Shown here: piece after piece, positions 35,265 to 42,641 of the stretch
Numbering within the stretch: position 1 is the first letter of the stretch
Layout: the number at the start of each line of letters is the position of its first letter
From: Pseudomonas citronellolis
GTDB lineage: Bacteria; Pseudomonadota; Gammaproteobacteria; Pseudomonadales; Pseudomonadaceae
NCBI RefSeq assembly: GCF_029335315.1
Contig: NZ_JARJLT010000296.1
Coordinates: 24,703 to 88,702, forward strand
Length of the DNA stretch: 64,000 nucleotides
Direction of reading: 5' to 3'
Program-made: the position numbers and the translations under genes
Notes under the pieces: model-generated
What the model was told of the DNA's origin: nothing
What the model saw: the letters and a program-made list of their open reading frames with translations, nothing else
Database searches by the model: none

Positions 35265-37985
35265 GGCTTCGAAAATCCAGCACTTCACCGTGCTGGGCTT
35301 GGAAAACATGCTGTTGCGGCAGGCCTCGGCGGCGCGCACGGCGCTGTCGACGGCCTTGTAGTCCAGGTATTTGTGGCGGCGGGATTCCTTCAACAAGTCG
35401 CGCAGGGTCGAGGCGTCGGCCACCTTCTGGCGGTGGTCGGTGGCCAGCTTCACGAACTCGTTGAGGTTGATGGCGATGGTTTCCGGCTTCTTGCTGTGGT
35501 TCAGCACCGGGCCGTCCTGGGTGTTCTCGAGGTACTCGTAGACCTCCCAGAATTCCGCCACCTCCGGCGCGTCGGCGTTCACAGCGGCCTGGCGCTCGAG
35601 GGCCATGGTCATCAGGGCCTGCTGGGCGGCGGCGTGCTGCTGGTCGTTGAGCGGCACGACCAGGCGCAGGGCGTCGACCAGGGCCATCAACATGGCGTGG
35701 TTGAGGATCAGGCGCTCGATGCGGATCTGCTTCAGCTTGCGCAAGCTGGCGGTGTGGACCTTCAGGCGCTCGCGGAAGGAGTCCAGTACGCGGTTCTCCG
35801 CACGGATCGCCATCAGCAGGAAGTGGCTGACGTCGAGCACGCCCAGATGGTTGAGGTTGTCGGCTGCGGCCTGGCTTTCGCGGGTGATTTCCGGGCGCAC
35901 GAAGTGCAGCTTCACGATGCGGGTCATGATCGCTTCGGAGGCCTGCACGGTGGCGTTCTGGCTCATCACCAGGGTGCCGCGGAAGGGTGGCTCGTAGGTC
36001 TCGTTGCCACTGGTTTTCTGGCCCGTCACGCCCAGCGCACGGCCGTTGAACAGGGGCTTGAACTCGTCCCAGTCGAACGACTTGGCCGCGCCGCCGGAGC
36101 GGCTGTTGTCGCTGCGGTCGGCCTCGAGCATGACCATGGGCATGTTCGACAGCTGGGTGAGCCAGCGGCGCAAGCCGGCCTTGGTCATCTTCGACGGGTC
36201 CTGGCCTTCCTCGTCCGCGCGGCCGAGCAGCTTCCAGAGGAAGGTGATCAGCGTGGACTTGCCGGCGCCGGCCTCACCGGTGGCCTCGAGGAAGGGGAAG
36301 GACTGGAACTCGGAGCGAATCTGCTCGGCGAACAGCGAGCCGAACCAGAAGGCCAGCGCGACCAGGCCCTTGGCGCCGAAGCAGGTCCACAGCCAGTCGA
36401 GCCACTCGGCGCGGTAGTCCTTCTCGTCGAAAGCGATCTGCAGCTTGATGGAGCGCTGCAGGGTCTTCATGCGCAGCTTCTGGAACTCGAAGTAGTCCTC
36501 GGCGTTGGCCTTCTCCAGCACGCCGCCGCGCACCGCCACGTCGCCCAGGACGTAACAGCCGTGCTCCTTGCTGTAGCCCAGGAAGTCGATGGTGGCTACG
36601 GTTTTCAGGCCGGTCAGCTGCAACTTCATGATCTGGTCGAGCTGCGCGCCGCTGCCGGTGTAGATGGCGCCGGCGGCCACGCCCAGCAGGCGCTTCTTGA
36701 ACTCGCTGGCGGCCGCCACCTGGGCGCTGGTGAAGGTGTTCTTCACGCTCTCGTCGTCGGGGCGGTCGACGCGGAAGTAGTACCAGCTCTCGTCGGTGAC
36801 CTCGTTGCGTTGGAAGTACAGGGCCTGGGGAAAGCAGTTGGCGATTTCCACCACGCCGCCGGACTGCTGCAGAGCCTTGTCGCGCATTTCCTTCTGGTTG
36901 AGCAGCTGGTCGTCGTGGTGGTCGCTGTCCTCGAGGCTCTGCATGGCCTTGTTGAACTTCTCGATATCCAGCTTGAACCAGTACAGGCGGTTGCCGAAAC
37001 GGAAGTGGAATTCGCCGCGCTTGTGCCAGTCGTACATCAGCAGCGCCTTCTCGGCCGCGCTCTCGGCGATCAGCAGCGCACCCTCGTGGCGGGCTGCCTT
37101 GATGTCCTTCTCAACCTGGTCATGACGGGCGACCTTGTCGTCGATGAACTGCCACCGCTGGTGCAGGTCGTTCCAGTCGGTCTTGCGGTTGCCGCGCTGG
37201 GTGATCTGCGCGGCCTCGCACACGTAGCCCAGGTCGCGTGCCTGCTTCACCCAGCGGCGGGTGTAGGCGTGGGCGCCTGGCTCGTTGTCCAGGGCCCAGA
37301 TGAGTTTCGGCAGCTTTCCGCCGCGCTGGGCTGCCAGCTCGCGCAGCGATTGCTCGGGGAAGGCGTTGGAGCTCATGGCCGATACGGCGGCCAGGCCGTG
37401 GTGCAGCAGCGCCACCGCGTCGAAGATGCCCTCGACGATCCACAGCTCGGTGACCTCGAGCAGGTCTACGCAGGGCGGGCACCACCAGACGCCGCGCGGA
37501 CTCTCCCCCGGCTTGAAGCGGGCCTTCTTCTTGCCGAAGCGGTGGGGCTGGTCGATCAGCCGCTCCCAGTAGCCGCCCTTGTCCAGGGCGAAGCGCACCG
37601 TGGCGCTGCCGATCCCCAGTTCACGGTCCCAGTAGTGTTCCTGGGTGTACCACCCCTCGATCATGGCCAAGTCGAAGCCGCGGGCGTGCGTCAGATAGGC
37701 CTTGGCCGAGGCTGTCGGCTCCTTGTCGGTAGCCGGCGCGCGCTTGCTCCAGTCGTCGAACAGCTCGGGGTAGAGCTCCTTGATATGCCAGCTCTCGCCG
37801 CACTTGCTCTCCCGGCCGCAGCGGATAAACCAGGGATTGTCCGCCAGGCTGTACAGCTCCTTCTTACCGCACGACGGGCATTCGCCCTTGCGCAGGAACT
37901 TGGTGCCGGTGACCGGCTTCAGGCCGAACTGCAGCTGCAGTTTGCCCAGCACCTCGGCGCGCAGTTCGACATCCATGTCCTTCAT
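35262..37985 (-). CDS. phage TOPRIM primase-helicase
   Basis: 907 residues. The N-terminus has a zinc finger (CPSCGKKELY, then FIRCGRESKCGESW). The TOPRIM domain follows at about 175-280 (WIVEGIFDAVALL, then LIWALDNEPGAH). The C-terminal half holds a P-loop ATPase, GEAGAGKSTLITFLW near 570, and MVMLEADRSD as a possible Walker B region. It should synthesise primers and unwind DNA for phage replication. No P2-type gpA is present in the window, so replication is not P2-like. The ATG overlaps the preceding stop; a second in-frame ATG lies three codons later. Confidence 0.88.
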   Translation of the reverse strand: MKDMDVELRAEVLGKLQLQFGLKPVTGTKFLRKGECPSCGKKELYSLADNPWFIRCGRESKCGESWHIKELYPELFDDWSKRAPATDKEPTASAKAYLTHARGFDLAMIEGWYTQEHYWDRELGIGSATVRFALDKGGYWERLIDQPHRFGKKKARFKPGESPRGVWWCPPCVDLLEVTELWIVEGIFDAVALLHHGLAAVSAMSSNAFPEQSLRELAAQRGGKLPKLIWALDNEPGAHAYTRRWVKQARDLGYVCEAAQITQRGNRKTDWNDLHQRWQFIDDKVARHDQVEKDIKAARHEGALLIAESAAEKALLMYDWHKRGEFHFRFGNRLYWFKLDIEKFNKAMQSLEDSDHHDDQLLNQKEMRDKALQQSGGVVEIANCFPQALYFQRNEVTDESWYYFRVDRPDDESVKNTFTSAQVAAASEFKKRLLGVAAGAIYTGSGAQLDQIMKLQLTGLKTVATIDFLGYSKEHGCYVLGDVAVRGGVLEKANAEDYFEFQKLRMKTLQRSIKLQIAFDEKDYRAEWLDWLWTCFGAKGLVALAFWFGSLFAEQIRSEFQSFPFLEATGEAGAGKSTLITFLWKLLGRADEEGQDPSKMTKAGLRRWLTQLSNMPMVMLEADRSDNSRSGGAAKSFDWDEFKPLFNGRALGVTGQKTSGNETYEPPFRGTLVMSQNATVQASEAIMTRIVKLHFVRPEITRESQAAADNLNHLGVLDVSHFLLMAIRAENRVLDSFRERLKVHTASLRKLKQIRIERLILNHAMLMALVDALRLVVPLNDQQHAAAQQALMTMALERQAAVNADAPEVAEFWEVYEYLENTQDGPVLNHSKKPETIAINLNEFVKLATDHRQKVADASTLRDLLKESRRHKYLDYKAVDSAVRAAEACRNSMFSKPSTVKCWIFEA

Positions 37986-38215
37986 GCCTTGGCTCCCAGC
38001 TGGAGCCGCAGCGCGCGCATGGTGCGGACCAGGCCGACCATGTGCGGGTGGTCGGCGACGATGCGCTTGGCCCGGAAGCCCTGTGGGGTGTAGCGGTAGC
38101 GGTCGTCGAACCAGAAGCCCGCCATGGCGGTTTCGTACTGGCTGAACAGCCAGGCCAGGTAGCTGGCTGCCTGGTCTTCGTCGACCTCGACGCTGATGGA
38201 AATCTGACCGCTCAT
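37982..38215 (-). CDS. small phage protein of unknown function
   Basis: 77 residues starting MSGQISISVEVDEDQAASYL, with FWFDDRYRYTPQGF in the middle; not recognised. The ATG at 38215 follows a GAGG by 9 bases, and the stop overlaps the primase ATG, suggesting an accessory replication role only by position. Confidence 0.55.
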   Translation of the reverse strand: MSGQISISVEVDEDQAASYLAWLFSQYETAMAGFWFDDRYRYTPQGFRAKRIVADHPHMVGLVRTMRALRLQLGAKA

Positions 38216-38283
38216 GGCGGATACCTCGAATTCAGGGCGTAACTTGCCCAAACCCACGCAAGGCGTGGCTCGGGATCAGGGAA

Positions 38284-38586
38284 TCAGGGGTGTTGCGGGC
38301 GCTCGTTGATCAGGCGGTCGGCATCGCCGATGCCCCAGTCGACTCCGACCCAGGCGACCTCGAGCGGAGGATTGGGCTGGGAAAACAGGTCGTTCCAGGC
38401 GCGCTGTACCAACGACTGCGACAGGAAGATCGGCACTTCGAGGGCGTTGGCCAGGTGGCTGACGCAGGCGTTGAACAGCAGGTCCAGCTCGGACAGGTAC
38501 TGGTCGCGGTGGCGCTTCAGGTAGGCCTCGGCGGCGCGCTGCATGAAGGTGCGGTAATCGTTGGCGTTGATCGGCAGCGGGGTCAT
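38284..38586 (-). CDS. phage protein of unknown function
   Basis: 100 residues, mostly helical (YRTFMQRAAEAYLKRHRDQY, then LLFNACVSHLANALEV); not recognised. The ATG overlaps the stop of the Ogr-type gene (ATGA), so the two are translated together. The 68 bases to the next gene hold nothing evident. Confidence 0.55.
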   Translation of the reverse strand: MTPLPINANDYRTFMQRAAEAYLKRHRDQYLSELDLLFNACVSHLANALEVPIFLSQSLVQRAWNDLFSQPNPPLEVAWVGVDWGIGDADRLINERPQHP

Positions 38587-38882
38587 GCGGTGGCCTCCAT
38601 GGGCATGGCATCGAGCAGGTCCAACTGATCGGTTTTCTCGCGGCAGTCGCGCAGGGCCTTCATGCGGGTGACCGAGGGAGCCACCGGCAGCTGGATACGG
38701 GGCTTGTCCAGGCCGGAGGGGCTGAGTTCGTAGTCCCAGGACTGGGAGCCGGCGAAGGTGGCGCCGCAGGCGACGTTCAGGCACTGCCCCCAGATACTGC
38801 GGAAGATCGGGCTTTCGCCCTCGCTGTTGCGGATGCGCAGCTTGCCACCGCAGGACGGGCACACCAGCTTGTAGACGCTCAT
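38583..38882 (-). CDS. ogr: Ogr/Delta-type zinc finger late-gene activator
   Basis: 99 residues. Four cysteines in the order VCPSCGGK ... GQCLNVACGATF reproduce the Ogr/Delta zinc-binding pattern (C-x2-C, about 20 residues, C-x4-C) of P2-like phages. Ogr activates the host polymerase at late promoters through a short palindrome near -55. Three palindromes of that kind are found in the virion module. In P2 ogr sits beside gene D; here it lies inside the early operon between the CII-like gene and the replication genes. Its ATG overlaps the preceding stop. Confidence 0.88.
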   Translation of the reverse strand: MSVYKLVCPSCGGKLRIRNSEGESPIFRSIWGQCLNVACGATFAGSQSWDYELSPSGLDKPRIQLPVAPSVTRMKALRDCREKTDQLDLLDAMPMEATA

Positions 38883-39352
38883 GGCTTGCACCCTTCGCTG
38901 TGAACGTCGATCACCGCCAGCACCTCGCTGTGGCGCTCGGCCATGTAGGCGGCGTGGGCCTGGAGGATCAGCTTGGCCTCGGCCTCGACGATCACCCCAT
39001 CTTCGAGGGCCTTCTCGATGATCAGGTCGACGGCGCCGCGCTTCACCGAGGCGCGCACCGAGCGGCTGTAGAGGTCGAGGTTATCGAGGGTTTCCGGGTC
39101 CGGTAGGCGAACAAACATGCCGCCGTACAACTGCGCCACGTACTCGGCCAGCAGGTGGGTGCCGGCGTCCTGCTCGAGCACGTGCAACTGCTCGTCGGTC
39201 AGCGGCCGGCTGCCGGCGGATTCGTAGGCGTGGTTGTCGAACTTCTTCAGTTCCAGGCCCAGGCGCGTGGCGGCGCACTCGCGGCCACCGGGGAAGGCCC
39301 CGATGATGGCCTGCACGACCTTGCGGCGGCTGTCTAGGAAGGTGCGTTTCAT
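38879..39352 (-). CDS. CII-like phage regulatory protein
   Basis: 157 residues resembling the phage regulatory CII family (PF06892): MKRTFLDSRRKVVQAIIGAF, a helix-turn-helix region with CAATRLGLELKKFDNHAYES, then RPLTDEQLHVLEQDAG. It is the second gene of the leftward operon, directly after the Cro-like gene, the usual place for a CII or Apl-type regulator. The ATG at 39352 has GGGGGA about 11 bases upstream. Confidence 0.7.
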   Translation of the reverse strand: MKRTFLDSRRKVVQAIIGAFPGGRECAATRLGLELKKFDNHAYESAGSRPLTDEQLHVLEQDAGTHLLAEYVAQLYGGMFVRLPDPETLDNLDLYSRSVRASVKRGAVDLIIEKALEDGVIVEAEAKLILQAHAAYMAERHSEVLAVIDVHSEGCKP

Positions 39353-39381
39353 CTTCTGGTTTTCCCCCAAATCCCTGGCCA

Positions 39382-39594
39382 CTACTCTGCAATCACGCCG
39401 ACTTTCATACCGAGCAGTACGGCGACGCGGCGGGCCTTGCCGCGTAGGCATTTCTTCTGGCCGTTCAACACCGCGTAGACGGTGCTTTCCCCCAGGTCAT
39501 TTCGTTCGGCCCATTCCCGAAGGGTCAGGCCCTGGTCGTAGATGCGTTGGCGGGCAGCCTCGCAGGCTTGCTCCGTGGGGTAGGCGTTCTGCAT
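39382..39594 (-). CDS. Cro-like helix-turn-helix regulator
   Basis: 70 residues. The stretch LTLREWAERNDLGESTVYAVLNGQ is a clear helix-turn-helix, followed by the basic KKCLRGKARRVAVLLGMKVG, as in the BcepMu gp16 family. It is the first gene leftward from the regulatory region and divergent from the CI-type repressor, so it probably acts as Cro. Confidence 0.8.
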   Translation of the reverse strand: MQNAYPTEQACEAARQRIYDQGLTLREWAERNDLGESTVYAVLNGQKKCLRGKARRVAVLLGMKVGVIAE

Positions 39595-39596
39595 AG

Positions 39597-39612
39597 TTCA
39601 CATTCGTGTGAT
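39597..39612. promoter_or_regulatory. operator candidate in the immunity region (proximal to cro)
   Basis: TTCACATTCGTGTGAT contains a perfect 5-bp inverted repeat (TCACA-N4-TGTGA). It has the same half-site spacing as the palindrome at 39638-39653 and lies just upstream of the Cro-like ATG. The motif GTGTGATT recurs in the next ten bases. Confidence 0.5.
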
Positions 39613-39631
39613 TTCGTGTGATTAAGTGCGA

Positions 39632-39660
39632 AGGCTATTCAACGAATGTTGAACTGTCAA
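39632..39660 (-). promoter_or_regulatory. leftward early promoter with operator in its spacer
   Basis: On the minus strand a perfect -35 TTGACA (39655-39660), a 17-base spacer and a weak -10 TAGCCT (39632-39637) precede the Cro-like gene. The spacer contains the perfect palindrome TTCAACGAATGTTGAA (39638-39653), so a bound repressor would block polymerase. This should drive the early operon down to int. Confidence 0.65.
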
Positions 39661-39676
39661 CGCGTAAGGGGTCTTT

Positions 39677-40018
39677 TTGTTGAAAATCGGCGATAGGCTG
39701 AAGGAAGAGCGTGTCCGGTTGGGACTCAACCAGACCGATTTCGCTGCGCTGGCGAGCGTCGCCAAGACCTCACAGTTCAACTACGAGAAAGGCGATAGAA
39801 GTCCAGACGCCGAGTACCTGGCTGCTGTCGCAGCAGTGGGTGTGGATGTCCTCTACGTAGTAACGGGTAACCGTACCCCGATGGAGCCAGGCAGCATCAC
39901 CGCCGAGGAATTCGATGTCCTCCGCTTCCTCCGGCTGATGCCCGAAGAGGACAGAAAGGTCTTCGTGCGCATGGCCCACGCGATGTTCATCGCCGCCCAT
40001 CCCCCCCGTCCCGAGTGA
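39677..40018 (+). CDS. CI-type XRE family repressor
   Basis: 113 residues. The N-terminal helix-turn-helix is RLGLNQTDFAALASVAKTSQ with YEKGDRSPDAEYL following; the rest is a short helical tail without the peptidase domain of LexA-type repressors, so RecA-driven cleavage is not expected. The start is one of two adjacent TTG codons (39677 or 39680), 5 or 8 bases after AAGGGG. It is divergent from the Cro-like gene and presumably maintains lysogeny. Confidence 0.82.
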   Translation: MLKIGDRLKEERVRLGLNQTDFAALASVAKTSQFNYEKGDRSPDAEYLAAVAAVGVDVLYVVTGNRTPMEPGSITAEEFDVLRFLRLMPEEDRKVFVRMAHAMFIAAHPPRPE

Positions 40019-40090
40019 GCTGCTGCCACTGTCCGGTGATGGCACTTTGATTTGAAATGCTCAGACCATCGGATGAGGAATTCCGCTGGT

Positions 40091-40108
40091 GGCATGCTCA
40101 AGCATGCC
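40091..40108. promoter_or_regulatory. perfect 18-base palindrome upstream of a small gene
   Basis: GGCATGCT-CA-AGCATGCC, an 8-bp perfect inverted repeat with a 2-base centre, in the 167-base gap after the repressor gene. The spacing suits a protein operator better than an RNA hairpin. Nothing else is seen in this gap. Confidence 0.45.
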
Positions 40109-40185
40109 GAAAATGGGTGGCTCCCCCGGGCGGTAGGACGATGGCAAGGTGCTATCGGGCGCCTGGGTTGTGAGGGAGTACACCC

Positions 40186-40362
40186 ATGGAGCACGGCAAT
40201 CTGCTGGTCCCCCCTGTCACCGAACCTTCGCCGCCGGCCGACCGGCTCAATGCGCGGGAGTGGTCGCTGCTGCGCCGCTTCCGAGTGCTGAAGCCAAGCG
40301 ATCAGGCCGCGCTGTTGCAGCTGATGGAGGGCCTCGCGGCGCTCACGGAACTGGAAGACTGA
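40186..40362 (+). CDS. small phage protein (58 residues)
   Basis: ATG with GGGAG 7 bases upstream opens a 58-codon frame: MEHGNLLVPPVTEPSPPAD, then LNAREWSLLRRFRVLKPSDQ and a hydrophobic helix AALLQLMEGLAAL. The second half resembles the C-terminal helices of phage regulators. It is downstream of the repressor on the same strand, so it may be expressed in the lysogen. Confidence 0.55.
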   Translation: MEHGNLLVPPVTEPSPPADRLNAREWSLLRRFRVLKPSDQAALLQLMEGLAALTELED

Positions 40363-40491
40363 GCGGACCCCCGGCGCGATGCCGGGGGCACATGCCGTGG
40401 GGATGGCGATGTGCTACGGTTGGCCCCCTGGAGCCTCCGGGCTCAATGGATATCGGCCGTTGTGATGACGGCATTTCAGGAGATCAGGAAA

Positions 40492-40932
40492 ATGCGTATG
40501 GGATTCGCGGCCGCGGTTGTGCTCGGCCTGACTGCTCAACTGGCCCAGGCGGCCAACTGCGAAGAGGTCTTGAACCAGGCGCGCAATGACCGCCACCTGA
40601 CCCTGGTACAGGACGAGCAGACCCATGTGCAGTTCCAAGACGGGCCCCAGGTACAGGCCTCGATAGGCTGCGATCGCGACCAACCGAACGTGCAGATCAC
40701 CTGGGACGGTGCCAACCCGGACGGGGAGTTCTTTGCCCTGGTGGGGCGGCTGGGGCACACCGTTACCGGCCAGAAGCCCGCCCAGGTGATCCAGGCCGCC
40801 AAGACCTGCCGCAAGCAGGCGTTGCAGGATGGCGGCGAGATTTCCCAGGTTGAGCAACCGGGGATGGCCATCGAATGCCAGGCCTTCGCCCGCGATGGCG
40901 GTAGCACGACGATCACCGTCTACGCCGACTGA
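40492..40932 (+). CDS. secreted/periplasmic protein with four cysteines
   Basis: 146 residues with a signal peptide MRMGFAAAVVLGLTAQLAQA cleaved before ANCEE. The mature part has four Cys (in NCEE, IGCDRD, KTCRK and IECQ), enough for two disulfides; no family is recognised. It ends directly against the converging gene D. Its placement between the repressor and the virion module makes it a candidate lysogenic conversion gene. Frames upstream of 40492 lack a signal peptide start, so this ATG is preferred. Confidence 0.7.
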   Translation: MRMGFAAAVVLGLTAQLAQAANCEEVLNQARNDRHLTLVQDEQTHVQFQDGPQVQASIGCDRDQPNVQITWDGANPDGEFFALVGRLGHTVTGQKPAQVIQAAKTCRKQALQDGGEISQVEQPGMAIECQAFARDGGSTTITVYAD

Positions 40933-42198
40933 TCACCCACCGGCCTTGCTCTCCTGAAGCCGCAACCATTCACGGTCCACCGCGCGTTTCGCGCTTCCCT
41001 TCGTGCTGTACAGGAACCGCAGGCGACGCGGCTTGGTCTGGTCGCCGGCGGTTAGGTAGCGCTCTACACCTTTGGTGTCGCGGTAGTAGGCGATGATGCC
41101 GGTGTAGTCGCCCTGCTGTTCTTCCCACAGGTCCTCGACCAGGTCTTCGGGCAGTTTGCTCTCCAGCTCCAGGCTGGTGACGAAGCCTTCGTCGGCGCTA
41201 AGCCGATGCTGGATGTTCCCCCCATACCAGATGATTGCGTCGATCTCCGCCTTGACGCCCTGCAGGGTGTAGGTCAGCTCGGGGATCAAGTCGGCGCGGC
41301 CGCGAGCCAGGTTGTAGCTCAGGGTGGCGCTGCCGCGCTGGACCCGCCGCCACTCGGCCCGGGCGGCGCGTAGCGCGCTCTGCAGGTCGCCGTAGGTGTG
41401 GCGCAGGTTCTTCAGGTTCTCCCCGCCGCCGGCGATCGCCTCGTGCTTCTTCGCGCTGTTGATGTCGTAGTAGTACGCGCGCACGCCGTCGTAGCTATCG
41501 CGGTCCGCCAGCAGGTAGCGGTGGCCGTCTCCGTCGGCGCGCACCAGCGTGATGTGCGGCAGGGCCTGGCCGCTCACACTCTTGCCGCCGCCGGCCGGCA
41601 GGCACACCAGACACCCCGCCTTGACGCTGGCCACGGCGTCGAAGTCGTCTCCGAGACGCGTGAGCAGGTTCGCGTCGGATTCGTTGGCCTGGTCCAGCTG
41701 GAGGATGGTCTGCGACTTGAGCGTTTCCGCCAGGCGCAGCTGTAGCGCATTGCGCTGGGCGATGTCGGCTAGCACCTGGCCGAGCGTGGTGTTGCTCCAG
41801 CTGCCCTCGCGCTTGACCTTGAGCGCCTTGCGCAGGTCGGCGCTGCGCGCGCGGATGCCGAGCACGTCGGGCGCGCCGCTGTGCTCGACTTCGTCCACGG
41901 TGTAGGTGCCCTTGTCGACCAGGCCGGTGTCGCTCCAGCCCAGCCACAGGCGCAGCACGGCGCCCTTACGCGGGACGGCCAGCAGGCCGTCGTGGTCGCT
42001 GAGGCTGATGCTCAACTGATCGGCCTCGAGGCCGCGGTTGTCGGTGAGTTCCAGGCTCATGAGGCGAGGGCTGACGAGTTGGGCGATGTCGGCGCCGTCG
42101 ACGGTGAGGCGGAACGCCGGGACCGGGTAGTTGGCCTGGCGCAGGTAGTCGTCGGCGACGCTGCGGACGTAGCCGACGGCGCTGTCGAGCAGGCTCAC
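40933..42198 (-). CDS. D: P2 gpD-like tail hub protein (late control D)
   Basis: 421 residues of the phage late control D family, the T4 gp27-like hub at the tail tip. Typical parts are FRLTVDGADIAQLVSPRLMS near the N-terminus, DQLSISLSDHDGLLAVPRKG, and GTYTVDEVEHSGAPDVLGIR. The GTG start at 42198 overlaps the stop of gene U, which fixes the start. It is the last gene of the tail operon from FI. Confidence 0.93.
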   Translation of the reverse strand: MSLLDSAVGYVRSVADDYLRQANYPVPAFRLTVDGADIAQLVSPRLMSLELTDNRGLEADQLSISLSDHDGLLAVPRKGAVLRLWLGWSDTGLVDKGTYTVDEVEHSGAPDVLGIRARSADLRKALKVKREGSWSNTTLGQVLADIAQRNALQLRLAETLKSQTILQLDQANESDANLLTRLGDDFDAVASVKAGCLVCLPAGGGKSVSGQALPHITLVRADGDGHRYLLADRDSYDGVRAYYYDINSAKKHEAIAGGGENLKNLRHTYGDLQSALRAARAEWRRVQRGSATLSYNLARGRADLIPELTYTLQGVKAEIDAIIWYGGNIQHRLSADEGFVTSLELESKLPEDLVEDLWEEQQGDYTGIIAYYRDTKGVERYLTAGDQTKPRRLRFLYSTKGSAKRAVDREWLRLQESKAGG

Positions 42199-42635
42199 AG
42201 GATGGCCTGCAGCAGGCCGCCGGCGGTGCCGGTGATGGCGCCGAGCAGGTCGACGCGGCCGTCGTCCACGCGCTTGAGTTCGAGGCTGAACTCGATGCGG
42301 CGCGGGGTGCCGTCGGCGAAGAACAGCGAGCGGGTCTCGCTGATGCTCTCGATCACCCACAGGCCGCGGATGCGGCCGCTGCCCTCGACCAGGGGCCAGG
42401 CCTTGCCGGTGTCGGCCATCTGCCGCAGCGCGTCCAGGCTGAGCTGGGTGCCGGCCAGCTCGGCGAGCAGCACGCCCGGCAGGGTGATGGCGTCCTCGCC
42501 GCGGCCGAGGAACTGGCGCGCTGGGGCGGCGCCCACCCGGTTGCTGGCGGGGTGGCGCCAGTCGGTTTTCTGCTGGAGTTCCTGGTAGGCCAGGGTGTGC
42601 AGGCTGAAGACGAACATGCCGATGGTCATCATCAT
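42195..42635 (-). CDS. U: P2 gpU-like tail terminator protein
   Basis: 146-residue tail protein of the gpU family (MFVFSLHTLAYQELQQKTDWR, then GLWVIESISETRSLFFADG and IEFSLELKRV). It caps the tail tube and determines the tail end. It follows the tape measure gene by 6 bases; of three tandem ATGs the first is 9 bases from GGGAG. Confidence 0.93.
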   Translation of the reverse strand: MMMTIGMFVFSLHTLAYQELQQKTDWRHPASNRVGAAPARQFLGRGEDAITLPGVLLAELAGTQLSLDALRQMADTGKAWPLVEGSGRIRGLWVIESISETRSLFFADGTPRRIEFSLELKRVDDGRVDLLGAITGTAGGLLQAIL

Positions 42636-42641
42636 GGTCGG

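Noticed and set aside
35250..38093. A 947-codon plus-strand open frame opposite the primase-helicase
   Set aside because: It is Gly/Val/His/Gln-rich without any domain, and the minus strand encodes a clear zinc finger, TOPRIM and P-loop protein.
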